53,824 nucleotides of DNA from an uncultured Clostridia bacterium. GTDB lineage: Bacteria; Bacillota; Clostridia; Peptostreptococcales; Anaerovoracaceae. Location of the stretch: positions 1-53,824 of the forward strand of contig CALZOZ010000005.1 in the NCBI GenBank assembly GCA_945828095.1, given 5' to 3'. The notes beneath the pieces were generated by a model. The model saw only the letters and a program-made list of their open reading frames with translations, had not been told where the DNA came from and made no database searches. Positions 25,858-34,774 of this stretch are shown one piece after another (position 1 is the first letter of the stretch; every line of letters starts with the position of its first letter). The position numbers and the translations under genes were made by a program.

Positions 25858-27297
25858 TTATTCTTCTGCTGTCTCAACCTTCTTCATCATCTTGCCACGC
25901 ATGCTCTTTCCATTCGTATTGAATACTCCAATACCTGTAATCGCACAGATAATCGAACAAACAGGGCAGATAAGCGGCAGGAAAGCATATGGCAGATATG
26001 ACAGTGTAGGCACTCCCAGCACACCTGCTGTGTATATTGCCGCTGCAGACCATGGCACAAGGAAAGAGAAAATCGTTCCCCCGTCCTCAAGGGTTCTTGA
26101 AAGAACGTACGGTGCGATTTGAGCCTTCTTGTAAGAGTTCTGAAAAACTTCTCCAGGAAGGAGGATAGCCATATACTGTGATGTAGTAAGCATTACTGTA
26201 GCAAGACATGAGATTAATGTAGCTATTATCAGGTTGCAAGGTTTTGCAATCTTCTCCTTGAAGGTATCGAGTATTGCTGATAAAACACCCATCTCATACA
26301 TCAGTTCACCCAGTTCAAGGGTAAAAATGCAGTAAACTATTGTTGACATCATTGCATTAATTCCACCCCTGTTGAGAAGTTTTGCTACGGCTGCATTCTC
26401 AAATTCTCCGCTGAATCCTGCAGACATGGCTGTTACCACCTGATTGAATGTGAACTGCGGCTGAGCTATAAGTGCAGCTACAACACCAGCGATAGCTCCT
26501 ATCATAAGTGCAATCATTGCCGGAACTTTTTTTGCAACCATAATTATTGTTAAGACAGGAACAATCAATAAAAGAATTGATATATTAAACGTTTCATCAA
26601 GTACATTCATTATATCGTTGATACCCTGAAGCGATTCTTCTGTTGCAGTATTATATTTCAGACCCATAATGAAATATAATACTGTCGAAAGCAGAAATGC
26701 AGGAGTTATGGTCCATAACATGGATTTAATATGCTCAAATACACCCGTACCAGACGCTGCCGGTGCCATATTGGTGGTGTCGGAGAATGGGGACATCTTG
26801 TCTCCGAAAATTGCGCCGGAAACCGACATGCCTGCAACCAATCCAGGATTTATGTCCATACCGTAACCTATTGCCATAAAAGCAACGCCTATGGTACCCA
26901 ATGCCGCATAAGAGGATCCGGTAAAGAAAGATACTATACAGCATACTATGAATCCTATCGCCAAAAATGATGCCGGTGTGAATATTTTCAGTCCAAAATA
27001 GATTATGGATGGTACAATTCCTGAGATCATCCAGCTTCCTACAACCATGCCGACAGAAATCAAAATCATGCCAATCAGTGCGAACTTCTTAAATCCCGTC
27101 AGAATTACTTCCTGAAGGTGTTCCATACTCATTCCGGTACATACTGCAATAATGCATACCGCAAAGAGCGCTAAAATAAATGTTACCATCGTGTTAATCT
27201 TTAAAATTGCCAATCCAACTGACATAATCGCTGCAACAACGATAAAGGTAAAAATTGCCATTGGGAGTCCTACTGTTTTTTTCTCACTATTACTCAT
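25858..27297 (-). CDS. NhaC-family antiporter in the hyuAB cluster
   Basis: A 479-residue NhaC-family membrane carrier. Conserved blocks: FTGSSYAALGTIGVAFMAIGYGM, GAIFGDKMSPFSDTTNMAP, and the C-terminal-half repeat SQYMAILLPGEVFQN / DGGTIFSFLVPWSAAA. GGGAGG lies 7 bases before the ATG at 27297; the frame to 27324 is not used. It starts 29 bases after hyuB on the same strand and is therefore the last gene of a hyuA-hyuB-carrier operon. It probably imports the substrate or exports a product of the HyuAB amidohydrolase (inference). No sigma-54 promoter is seen here, unlike the other two NhaC-type genes. Confidence 0.88.
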   Translation of the reverse strand: MSNSEKKTVGLPMAIFTFIVVAAIMSVGLAILKINTMVTFILALFAVCIIAVCTGMSMEHLQEVILTGFKKFALIGMILISVGMVVGSWMISGIVPSIIYFGLKIFTPASFLAIGFIVCCIVSFFTGSSYAALGTIGVAFMAIGYGMDINPGLVAGMSVSGAIFGDKMSPFSDTTNMAPAASGTGVFEHIKSMLWTITPAFLLSTVLYFIMGLKYNTATEESLQGINDIMNVLDETFNISILLLIVPVLTIIMVAKKVPAMIALMIGAIAGVVAALIAQPQFTFNQVVTAMSAGFSGEFENAAVAKLLNRGGINAMMSTIVYCIFTLELGELMYEMGVLSAILDTFKEKIAKPCNLIIATLISCLATVMLTTSQYMAILLPGEVFQNSYKKAQIAPYVLSRTLEDGGTIFSFLVPWSAAAIYTAGVLGVPTLSYLPYAFLPLICPVCSIICAITGIGVFNTNGKSMRGKMMKKVETAEE

Positions 27298-27326
27298 TGT
27301 TCTACCTCCCGGTAAACTTCTCAATT

Positions 27327-28985
27327 CTATAGTGCAATATCAATTCCTGCTTCCTCAATCCATTTTTTATCAATTATACCTTCACGGAATTCCCTTTTAA
27401 TTATTTCCGGATCTCTTTCAGAAACCGGTCCGTAACCACCTGCTCCGGCAGTAACCATCTCAACGATATCGTCCTTTTCCAGTTTAACATTTCTCGGCTT
27501 AGGACTGTCAGAAATTACTTTGCCGGCTCTGTATATTTTAATGCTTGAATTTCCTCCAGGCTGACCTCCTTCCAGGCCCCATGGACGAATCACTGCCCTC
27601 TCTGTAGCCGCACCGACAAGTACTGTATCCTTGCTTTCTTCGAGAATACGTATCGTTCTTATTATCCCCATTCCGCCCCGATACTTTCCTGCTCCGCAGC
27701 TGTTCTCTGAAAGTGCGTATTTTTCAACCATCAGGGGATATTCCATTTCCAATGCCTCAACCGGAAGATTGGATGTGTTTGTCATATGTACATGCACTGC
27801 ATCCAGACCGTCTTTGTTATATCTGGCACCTGAGCCGCCTCCGATTGTCTCCACATAGATATACGGCTGTCCGCTGCGTTCATCTGTCCCTGCAAAAGAG
27901 AAAAAGCTCATTGCACCATTACCTGCAGCTACCACCTTTTCCGGATTCATTTTTGAAAAGGCTCCAAAAATCACGTCTGCTATCCTCTGTGCTGTTGTTT
28001 CACGATCCCCCGTAGGAGCCGGTTCCGTAGCCCATACAAGACTTCCTGATTCTGCGACAATATTTATACTTTCAAAAAATCCCGAATTTGCTGGTATTGT
28101 GTTATCAAGAATAGACATCATGGAATAGTATACAGTCGCTTTGAGAGCACACGGCACGCAGTTATAAGGGCCGCTTACCTGAGGGCAAGTACCGGTAAAG
28201 TCAAATGTAATGTCATCTCCTTTTATCACAATCTTGGTCTTTATAAGTAAGTTCTTGTTCCCTGCACCATCATCATCGAGGTAATCTTCAAAACAGTACT
28301 CGCCGTCCGGCAATTCCGCTATAGCAAGTCTTGCTTTTCTTTCTCCATACTCAAGCCATTTTATACAGAACTCATTGTATGTGTCGATTCCGATTTTATC
28401 TATCAGCTCAATAAGCTTATCAGAACCATACTGATTCGTTATAATCTGTGCATTCAGGTCCCCATGACGTTCATACTTCATCTGGAAATTAAGCATGATT
28501 AAATCCATTACATCCTTTACCAGAGTGCCCCTGTCATACAGCTTAACCACAGGAATTCTGAGACCCTCATCATAAATAGTCGTCCCTTTTCTACTCTTGT
28601 CCGCATGATGTCCTGTATTCACCATAAATGCAACAAGCTCTCCATTGTAAAAAACAGGTTTAAGAAGCACTATGTCAGGAAGATGTGAGCCACCTCCGCT
28701 ATACGGATCATTTGCAATAAATATGTCACCATCATGAATATCTTCAACGTTATATTTTTGTGTCAACACTTCTACTGCACCTGACAGTGAACTGAAGTGC
28801 AGAGGAATATGCTGGGCGAGAGACAGGAGTTTTCCGTTACGATCAAATACAGCAACAGAAAGATCCTTTCTTTCTTTTATGTTGGTGCTATATCCGGTTT
28901 TAGACAGTATCACACCCATCTGTTCAGCTATAGAAGTAATGCTGTTTGCCACAATCTCAAGTGTTATGGAATTTATCTCTTTCAA
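27327..28985 (-). CDS. hyuB: Hydantoinase B/oxoprolinase-family subunit
   Basis: A 552-residue HyuB-family subunit, which with HyuA forms ATP-dependent amidohydrolases such as N-methylhydantoinase or 5-oxoprolinase, or acetone-carboxylase relatives. Family blocks: ITSIAEQMGVILSKTGYSTNIKERKDLS, HIPLHFSSL, FIANDPYSGGGSHLPDI, PAPTGDRETTAQRIADVI, GGSGARYNKDG and SENSCGAGKYRGGMG. I place the start at a TTG (28983-28985), 8 bases after AGGAGG; an in-frame GTG at 28994 overlaps the ribosome binding site. That site overlaps the hyuA stop, so translation is coupled. The true substrate is unknown. Confidence 0.9.
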   Translation of the reverse strand: MKEINSITLEIVANSITSIAEQMGVILSKTGYSTNIKERKDLSVAVFDRNGKLLSLAQHIPLHFSSLSGAVEVLTQKYNVEDIHDGDIFIANDPYSGGGSHLPDIVLLKPVFYNGELVAFMVNTGHHADKSRKGTTIYDEGLRIPVVKLYDRGTLVKDVMDLIMLNFQMKYERHGDLNAQIITNQYGSDKLIELIDKIGIDTYNEFCIKWLEYGERKARLAIAELPDGEYCFEDYLDDDGAGNKNLLIKTKIVIKGDDITFDFTGTCPQVSGPYNCVPCALKATVYYSMMSILDNTIPANSGFFESINIVAESGSLVWATEPAPTGDRETTAQRIADVIFGAFSKMNPEKVVAAGNGAMSFFSFAGTDERSGQPYIYVETIGGGSGARYNKDGLDAVHVHMTNTSNLPVEALEMEYPLMVEKYALSENSCGAGKYRGGMGIIRTIRILEESKDTVLVGAATERAVIRPWGLEGGQPGGNSSIKIYRAGKVISDSPKPRNVKLEKDDIVEMVTAGAGGYGPVSERDPEIIKREFREGIIDKKWIEEAGIDIAL

Positions 28986-28997
28986 CTGCCCCACCTC

Positions 28998-31043
28998 CTA
29001 TACTCTCTCAATCATCATATTCAGGTACTTATCCACTGTGGCCTTCTGACCTCCGAGGATTATCGTCGTACTATCCATCTGCTCCACAATTGCAGGCCCA
29101 TAGATTATGTTGCCATTTCTTAGTTTTTCTCTGTCATACAGACCATAATCAGAATATTCACCATTCCCTTCGTACACTCTGCGTGTTCCAATAAGTGCCT
29201 TTGATGAATCTTCACCATCGTATTCATCCTCATTAATAACCGGATATACTATATCTCCAATTGCAGATAACCCAAAGTTTACAATCTGTACTACATCATC
29301 CGAACTGAATGAGTAGAGTCTCTCATATGCTATTGTGAATTCTTCTCTGATTTTATCGGCAGACGAAATTATAGTTTTATCAATTGGTACTCTTATTTCA
29401 TGATTCTGTCCCTTGTATCTCATATCAAGGAAGTATTCTCTGCTGCGCTTTTCAGAATCTATTTTTTCTTCGTCAAACCACATGTCGGCCTCACGTTCCA
29501 GGAGGTTGAACTGTTTCTCCAAGACGTTGTGACATTGGTCGTTCACTTCCATTACATTTGTCTGCACAAAATCTCTTCTCATGTTTTCTGTAAGAAGTCC
29601 GTATGCTGCCAATAGTCCCGGAGTTTTAGGAATTAGCGCTTTCTTTATCATCATTTCATCGATGAGTTCAGCCGCATGAAGCGGGCCTGATCCGCCAAAT
29701 GCAACAAGACAGAATTCACTTGGATTGTATCCTTTAGCAACTGTTACATTTTTGATTTCTTTAATGATATTTGAATTGCTGACAGAAATTATTCCTCTTG
29801 CTGTCTCCATCACATCCATATGTATCCTGTCAGCTAGTCGTTTCACTGCTGCTTTAGATAATTCTGCATTTATAGGAAGTCTTCCTCCCAACAGAACCTC
29901 ATTGTTAAGGTGTCCTAAGACTACACGGGCGTCGGTTATTGTCGCTTCTTCACCTCCACGCTTATAGCATGCCGGCCCCGGACTTGCACCTGCGCTCTGT
30001 GGGCCTACCTTGAGTATCCCACCGCTGTCAATCCATGCTATACTTCCCCCTCCGGCACCAATAGTCGATATATCTATTGATGGAATTCTAACCGGATATC
30101 CGCTTATGGTTTTTTCATCTGAAGCTTCAAATCTTCCATTTACCACCAGACTAATATCTGTGCTTGTCCCTCCTATATCCACAGTTATCAGATCTTTTTC
30201 TTCAATCAAATCTGTGATATACTGTGCCCCTACTACTCCGGCAGCAGGACCTGATAAAGCAGTCTTGACAGGATACTTCATTGACTCGTCAATGGACATC
30301 AGACCTCCGTTGGAATGATTAATATAAGTATTTTCTATTCCTATGGATTTTAATGTGCTTTTAAGGTTGTTCATATACTTTCGTACTTCAGGTCCGACGA
30401 AAGAATTTATAACAGTGCCGCAAAGGCGCTCATATTCTCTGAACTGCTTTGACAAATCGCTGGATATTGTAAGGAAAACGTCTGGGCATTTTTCTTCTAT
30501 AATTGCCTTTATCGATTGCTCATTGTCAGGGTTCAGGTATGCATTAAGCAACATGACTGCAACAGCTTTAACCTGATTTTCCCTCATGGCTTCAACAATC
30601 GGCAGAAGTTCTTCCTCCTTGAGCTCCCGAACAATATTACCTTTATAGTCTGTTCTCTCACTAACTTCAAATCTGCAATCCCGTGAAACAAGTGTTTTAA
30701 CCTTATCTGCCTGCAGGTTGTACAAATCCGGTCTTTTTTGTCTGCCGATCTCAAGCAGATCTCTGAACCCGCCTGTTGTTATAAGCGCGGTTTTAGCACC
30801 TCTCCCCTCAAGAATTGCGTTTGTAGCAACCGTTGTGCCATGCATAAACCTGCTTATATCTTCTCCTGCAAAACCATTTTCTTCCGCTATTACCTTCACA
30901 CCTGATACAACCGCCTCAGACTGGTCATAAAGGGACGATGGCAGTTTATACACCATAAGCTCTCCGCTTTTTTCATCTATGGCGCATATATCTGTATTGG
31001 TGCCGCCTACATCCACTCCAATACGAATCGTTTTGCTTCCCAT
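28998..31043 (-). CDS. hyuA: Hydantoinase A/oxoprolinase-family subunit
   Basis: A 681-residue ATP-binding subunit with the actin-like phosphate loop IRIGVDVGGTNTDICAID, the second nucleotide motif DLITVDIGGTSTDISLV, the ALSGPAAGVVGA block and FGGSGPLHAAELIDEM, in the order of HyuA/OplA-family N-terminal and central domains. It probably phosphorylates and opens a cyclic amide such as a hydantoin or 5-oxoproline together with HyuB. AAAGGAG precedes the ATG at 31043; a frame to 31064 lacks a site. It heads the operon divergent from the LysR regulator at 31176. Confidence 0.9.
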   Translation of the reverse strand: MGSKTIRIGVDVGGTNTDICAIDEKSGELMVYKLPSSLYDQSEAVVSGVKVIAEENGFAGEDISRFMHGTTVATNAILEGRGAKTALITTGGFRDLLEIGRQKRPDLYNLQADKVKTLVSRDCRFEVSERTDYKGNIVRELKEEELLPIVEAMRENQVKAVAVMLLNAYLNPDNEQSIKAIIEEKCPDVFLTISSDLSKQFREYERLCGTVINSFVGPEVRKYMNNLKSTLKSIGIENTYINHSNGGLMSIDESMKYPVKTALSGPAAGVVGAQYITDLIEEKDLITVDIGGTSTDISLVVNGRFEASDEKTISGYPVRIPSIDISTIGAGGGSIAWIDSGGILKVGPQSAGASPGPACYKRGGEEATITDARVVLGHLNNEVLLGGRLPINAELSKAAVKRLADRIHMDVMETARGIISVSNSNIIKEIKNVTVAKGYNPSEFCLVAFGGSGPLHAAELIDEMMIKKALIPKTPGLLAAYGLLTENMRRDFVQTNVMEVNDQCHNVLEKQFNLLEREADMWFDEEKIDSEKRSREYFLDMRYKGQNHEIRVPIDKTIISSADKIREEFTIAYERLYSFSSDDVVQIVNFGLSAIGDIVYPVINEDEYDGEDSSKALIGTRRVYEGNGEYSDYGLYDREKLRNGNIIYGPAIVEQMDSTTIILGGQKATVDKYLNMMIERV

Positions 31044-31142
31044 TAGTTCTCCTTTCCGAATCATCTTTTGCTGATGGTTTCTTTTGTGCTAATTTTAGCA
31101 TTGATTTATTATTAAATCTAATATATAATTATCTATATATTC

Positions 31143-31158
31143 ATAAATTTAAATTTAT
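31143..31158. promoter_or_regulatory. Palindrome in the hyuA-lysR intergenic region
   Basis: A perfect 16-bp palindrome (ATAAATTT|AAATTTAT) lies 18 bases before the lysR start codon in very AT-rich DNA. LysR proteins usually bind such dyads between divergent genes; given the base composition, chance is possible. Confidence 0.35.
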
Positions 31159-31175
31159 AAATAAGGCGTTAAGGT

Positions 31176-32060
31176 ATGGAACTTCTTCAACTGAAATATT
31201 TCTTAGAACTATGTGAGACTCAACACGTATCCAAAACAGCTGAAAAGCTGAATATCTCCCAGCCATCTCTCAGTTCAACGATTAAAAAACTTGAAAAAGA
31301 GCTGGGTGCCCCTCTGTTTGTTCGCAAAGGCAGAAATCTTGAATTGTCTGAATATGGTCAAGTATATAAAGATTATATTCAACAGGCCTTTTTTGCAATG
31401 GAAAATGGTCGCAGACAGATTAAACTTATGAGAGATGAAGACGAAAAAAGCATCAATCTTGGAATTTTAAGCCCTTATGTCTGGAATGACACCTTCCGTT
31501 CATTCAGAGAGCAATATCCTGATATAAAAATAAACCAGTTTTCAATTGAGGGATTTAAATTTCTCAGTGCTATCATAGATGGCAGAATTGATATGTACAT
31601 CGGTGGAGTCAACAATATCTACAATGAAAAAATTGAATACGAAACGTTATACGATGACGAAATGGCTATCCTTATGCATAAATCACACCCTTTTGCCCGC
31701 AGAAAAAAAATAAGTCTGACCGAATGTTGCAATGAAAAGTTCATTAATCTTGACAGCAGCACAAACCTTCAGAAATTTATTTCAACTATGTATCAGGACG
31801 CCGGTTTTGAACCCAATGTGATTATGGTTTGTGACTACACTCTGCGTGATCAGATGGTCATAGAAAACTACGGGATTTCCATAACTACAAAACTGTCTGC
31901 GATGCAATGTAAGTCAGATAAAGTCACTTACGCAATTATTACGGAACCGGCACAAAGGCGAAAGCTTGGAATTGCATGGCGAAAAAATGCAGTTTTTACT
32001 AAATCTATGAAGCTTTTTTATGATTTTGCGAAAGATTATTATCGAAATGTAGAAATATAA
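31176..32060 (+). CDS. LysR-family transcriptional regulator
   Basis: A 294-residue LysR regulator. Residues 1-60 form the winged helix-turn-helix (LQLKYFLELCETQHVSKTAE, LNISQPSLSSTIKKLEKELG, LFVRKGRNLELSEYG); residues 90-290 form the periplasmic-binding-like effector domain. The gene is divergent from hyuA-hyuB-nhaC, the classical arrangement for a LysR activator of the neighbouring operon, so its inducer is likely the HyuAB substrate or product. The ribosome binding site is weak (AAGG). Base composition is AT-rich, like the hyu genes and unlike the flanking housekeeping genes. Confidence 0.9.
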   Translation: MELLQLKYFLELCETQHVSKTAEKLNISQPSLSSTIKKLEKELGAPLFVRKGRNLELSEYGQVYKDYIQQAFFAMENGRRQIKLMRDEDEKSINLGILSPYVWNDTFRSFREQYPDIKINQFSIEGFKFLSAIIDGRIDMYIGGVNNIYNEKIEYETLYDDEMAILMHKSHPFARRKKISLTECCNEKFINLDSSTNLQKFISTMYQDAGFEPNVIMVCDYTLRDQMVIENYGISITTKLSAMQCKSDKVTYAIITEPAQRRKLGIAWRKNAVFTKSMKLFYDFAKDYYRNVEI

Positions 32061-32082
32061 ATATGCTTCTCCCAAAAACCCC

Positions 32083-32111
32083 TTGCAATTTCAACATCTT
32101 TCATATATAAT
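32083..32111 (+). promoter_or_regulatory. Sigma-70 promoter of rpsT
   Basis: TTGCAA (32083-32088), a 17-base spacer and TATAAT (32106-32111). The leader that follows contains a small hairpin (GTCC-GCAT ... ATGC-T-GGAC, about 32129-32150) ahead of the S20 start codon. Confidence 0.75.
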
Positions 32112-32186
32112 TCATATTGCGAATTTATGTCCGCATATATAATGCTGGACTAGCTAAAATATTAAGAATAGTGGGGTAAAAAAATT

Positions 32187-32459
32187 ATGGCAAACATTAA
32201 ATCCGCAAAGAAAAGAATCAGAGTTATCGACAAGAAGACTGCAAGAAACAGAAGAATTAAGAACCATCTTAAGGCTGTTTTAAAGGCATTTGAAGCTGCA
32301 ATGGCTGAGGGTAACCTTGAAGTTGCTGCAGAGAAACTGCACCTTGCAGAAAAGAAGCTTATGCAGGCTGCTGCTAAGGGAACTATCTCCAAGCACGCTG
32401 CATCAAGAAAGGTTTCAAGATTAACTAAAAGATTCAACGCTGCAAAGGCAGCAAAATAA
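32187..32459 (+). CDS. rpsT: 30S ribosomal protein S20
   Basis: A 90-residue, Lys/Arg-rich, helical ribosomal protein that binds 16S rRNA early in assembly. It begins MANIKSAKKRIRVIDKKTAR and contains KGTISKHAASRKVSRLTKR, both typical of S20. Codon use is strongly biased, as in highly expressed genes. It is monocistronic between its own promoter and a strong terminator. In many Clostridia rpsT sits divergent from gpr; here they are 11 kb apart, with the ald/sigma-54 and hyu clusters between. Confidence 0.98.
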   Translation: MANIKSAKKRIRVIDKKTARNRRIKNHLKAVLKAFEAAMAEGNLEVAAEKLHLAEKKLMQAAAKGTISKHAASRKVSRLTKRFNAAKAAK

Positions 32460-32510
32460 GTCTCACCCGTCCCCACCCGTGCATAAGTTAAATGCACAGC
32501 AATGAGCGCG

Positions 32511-32542
32511 AAAACCCCGGATGTGTCTCCCGGGGTTTTTTC
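32511..32542 (+). terminator. Rho-independent terminator of rpsT
   Basis: AAAACCCCGG (32511-32520) pairs with CCGGGGTTTT (32530-32539), followed by further T. It lies only 24 bases before the next start codon. Confidence 0.92.
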
Positions 32543-32565
32543 TCACAAAAAATAAGGAGGAAAAA

Positions 32566-34575
32566 ATGGCACGCCAGGGTTTATTCAGTAAAATAAGAAA
32601 GAAAGTTGATAAGGATTATGCAGAAGAATTGCTGGCTGAAGCAAAAGCCGAAAAGGAAGCCCTCAAGGAGCAGAAAAAGCAGGCGGCAATAGCTGAGTAT
32701 AAAGAAAAAAGGACTTTGACTGTGGCAAAATTCTTTGAAGTATCGGGTCTCCCTATGCCTGATGAACTTTCCGACATAAGTCAGACAGTCATAGATCAGT
32801 TCACCGCGGATCCCCGCAGGCTTACAGAACTATCTATATTTATGTACTGGGGCGGCCCTCAGAGCACGAAATATACTTCCGACGCATTGGCTGAAGCAAT
32901 TGAAAAAAAATGTCTGCTCATCATTACCGATACGCCATGCAGCTACACCCGCTCCCTTTTCATAGAAGATAATGGTCAAGGCGAGAATCCTATCTGTTCC
33001 GCCTATATAAATGCCTCACACTATATAAGAAGTCTCCATAAGGCAAAGGTTATCACAGTTACAGGCTCTGTAGGCAAGACATCTACCAAGGAAATGCTGG
33101 AATCTGTTCTGCGTGCCCACTACAGACAGCCTCTTGTATCAAAAGGAAATAACAATTCCATGTTTTCTGTAACACGGAACATACAAAGTATGAAGCGTTT
33201 TCACAATGTCTACCTGCAGGAGGTTGGAGCAAACAGTCCTAAGAGTGTTGAAATCTCCGCTCGCCAGCTGGATGCCGACATGGCCCTTTACACCAATATC
33301 GGTCATTCCCATATTGAAAGCTACGGCAGCCGCGAAGCACTGATTAAGGACAAGCTTTCTCTTTCGGATTTCGGCAAACCCGACGGAATTGCATTTATAA
33401 ATTACGACGACGATGCCCTGATGAGCTACCCGTTCAAACAGTGCACCGTAACCTACAGTCTCAAAAATCAAAATGCGGATTATTTTGCGGAAGACATAGC
33501 CAAGAACGGTACAGGATACGACTTTATCATCGCTGCTAAGACTGAAAACGGCGGATATGATAAAATACCTGCTCATGTAAACGTTCTCGGAGAGCACAAC
33601 GTCCTCAATGCCGTTGCAGCCTTTGCTGTAGGTCGAGCCCTAAAAATAAAGGACGACGAAATTATCGCAGGAATTGCCTCGTACCATCCGTCAGGCATGC
33701 GTCAAAACCTTATAGAAATCGGGCCGTACCATATCTTTGCAGACTGCTACAACTCATCCCTCATGGCCGTAGATAACACCCTGTCTGCCATGGACGAAAT
33801 GGAGCTTCCGGAAGATGGCGGCAGAAAAATTGCTGTGCTGGGAGATGTACTGGAGCTTGGGGATATTTCCGAGGAAACCCACAGACAAATCGGCCGTGTG
33901 GCGGCTTCTCACGATGTCGACCTTCTCCTGGGATTCGGAAAGGACATGGTTTTCGCATGTGAGGAAGCTCTTGCTGCAGGAAAAGATGCCCGTTTCTTCA
34001 GCGACCGCAGCCAGCTGGAGGATGAAATACGAAATGAAATCACCCCGAAGGATATCATCCTGTTCAAGGCTTCCCACGGTATAAACATAGGTGCCACCAT
34101 GGACAGACTCTTCGGAACTGATATAAACGAAAGCACCGAAATCGGCCATAAAATGTTTTATCTTAAAACAGAGGGCGACTTTGAATTTTACATTTTCGAT
34201 ACCAGTGCTTCGATAAAGCGATATCTGGGAACCGATCCGCACCCTGTAGTGCCATCACACATTAATGCTGTGCCTTTCTCTACTGATGAAACTCCTGAGG
34301 CTACAATGCTGCCTGTTGAAAAAATCGGCAAAACAGCTTTCCGCGGCATGACCCATGTAAAAACTGTTACTCTGCCTGAAGGCATTATCAGAATTCGCGA
34401 CGGAGCCTTCAAAGGTTCGGGGCTGACGGAATTTTCCGCGCCAGGCAGCCTGCTTTCCATAGGCGATGAAGCGCTGGCTGATTGTCCGGATCTTGGAAAG
34501 GTATATTTACCTGTAACAATTTTGCAGATGGGAGAGAAGATACTGGAAAACAGCCCCCTTTCGGTGCTGGAATGA
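32566..34575 (+). CDS. Mur ligase (MurF-like) fused to a leucine-rich-repeat tail
   Basis: A 669-residue protein. The N-terminus (about 8-50) is a Lys/Glu-rich, probably coiled-coil segment. The central Mur-ligase domains carry the ATP loop VTVTGSVGKTSTKEML, SKGNNNSMFSVTRNI (which parallels the GN.N...P.T of MurF), YTNIGHSHIESYGSREALIKDK and LGEHNVLNAVAAFAVG, then DCYNSSLMAVDNTLSAM and VLGDVLELG. This pattern fits UDP-MurNAc-tripeptide:D-Ala-D-Ala ligase or a close relative. Residues about 585-669 are a BspA-like leucine-rich-repeat region (IGKTAFRGMTHVKTVTLPEG, then IRIRDGAFKGSGLTEF), not a normal part of MurF (about 450-470 residues). The start at 32566 follows AAGGAGG; a frame to 32521 overlaps the terminator. 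It could be an auxiliary MurF paralogue. Confidence 0.82.
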   Translation: MARQGLFSKIRKKVDKDYAEELLAEAKAEKEALKEQKKQAAIAEYKEKRTLTVAKFFEVSGLPMPDELSDISQTVIDQFTADPRRLTELSIFMYWGGPQSTKYTSDALAEAIEKKCLLIITDTPCSYTRSLFIEDNGQGENPICSAYINASHYIRSLHKAKVITVTGSVGKTSTKEMLESVLRAHYRQPLVSKGNNNSMFSVTRNIQSMKRFHNVYLQEVGANSPKSVEISARQLDADMALYTNIGHSHIESYGSREALIKDKLSLSDFGKPDGIAFINYDDDALMSYPFKQCTVTYSLKNQNADYFAEDIAKNGTGYDFIIAAKTENGGYDKIPAHVNVLGEHNVLNAVAAFAVGRALKIKDDEIIAGIASYHPSGMRQNLIEIGPYHIFADCYNSSLMAVDNTLSAMDEMELPEDGGRKIAVLGDVLELGDISEETHRQIGRVAASHDVDLLLGFGKDMVFACEEALAAGKDARFFSDRSQLEDEIRNEITPKDIILFKASHGINIGATMDRLFGTDINESTEIGHKMFYLKTEGDFEFYIFDTSASIKRYLGTDPHPVVPSHINAVPFSTDETPEATMLPVEKIGKTAFRGMTHVKTVTLPEGIIRIRDGAFKGSGLTEFSAPGSLLSIGDEALADCPDLGKVYLPVTILQMGEKILENSPLSVLE

Positions 34576-34580
34576 AGATA

Positions 34581-34610
34581 AAAAACGCAGGCGGCATGTC
34601 TGCGTTTTTC
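34581..34610 (+). terminator. Rho-independent terminator
   Basis: AAAAACGCAG (34581-34590) pairs with CTGCGTTTTT (34600-34609), just after the Mur ligase stop codon. Confidence 0.88.
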
Positions 34611-34669
34611 TTGTATTTTGCAAATGCAAAAAATAAACTATTTTACTCAGTTTTTTCTTTGACAAAAAC

Positions 34670-34697
34670 TTGACATTCTCCGCAAAAAGAATATTAT
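34670..34697 (+). promoter_or_regulatory. Sigma-70 promoter of the AtoE-like gene
   Basis: TTGACA (34670-34675), a 16-base spacer and TATTAT (34692-34697), about 78 bases before the start codon. A second TTGACA lies 11 bases further upstream. Confidence 0.6.
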
Positions 34698-34774
34698 GTT
34701 TGTATGAACAAAATCTTAGCAAATTTGATTTTGCTCGCATAATATTTATTTAATGTTTTAATAGGAGGATGTAT

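Noticed and set aside
31044-31175. Sigma-54 promoter before hyuA
   Set aside because: No -24/-12 element found; divergent LysR control is the better explanation.
34621-34774. Sigma-54 promoter before the AtoE-like gene
   Set aside because: No TGGCAC-N5-TTGC match; a TTGACA/TATTAT sigma-70 promoter explains the region.
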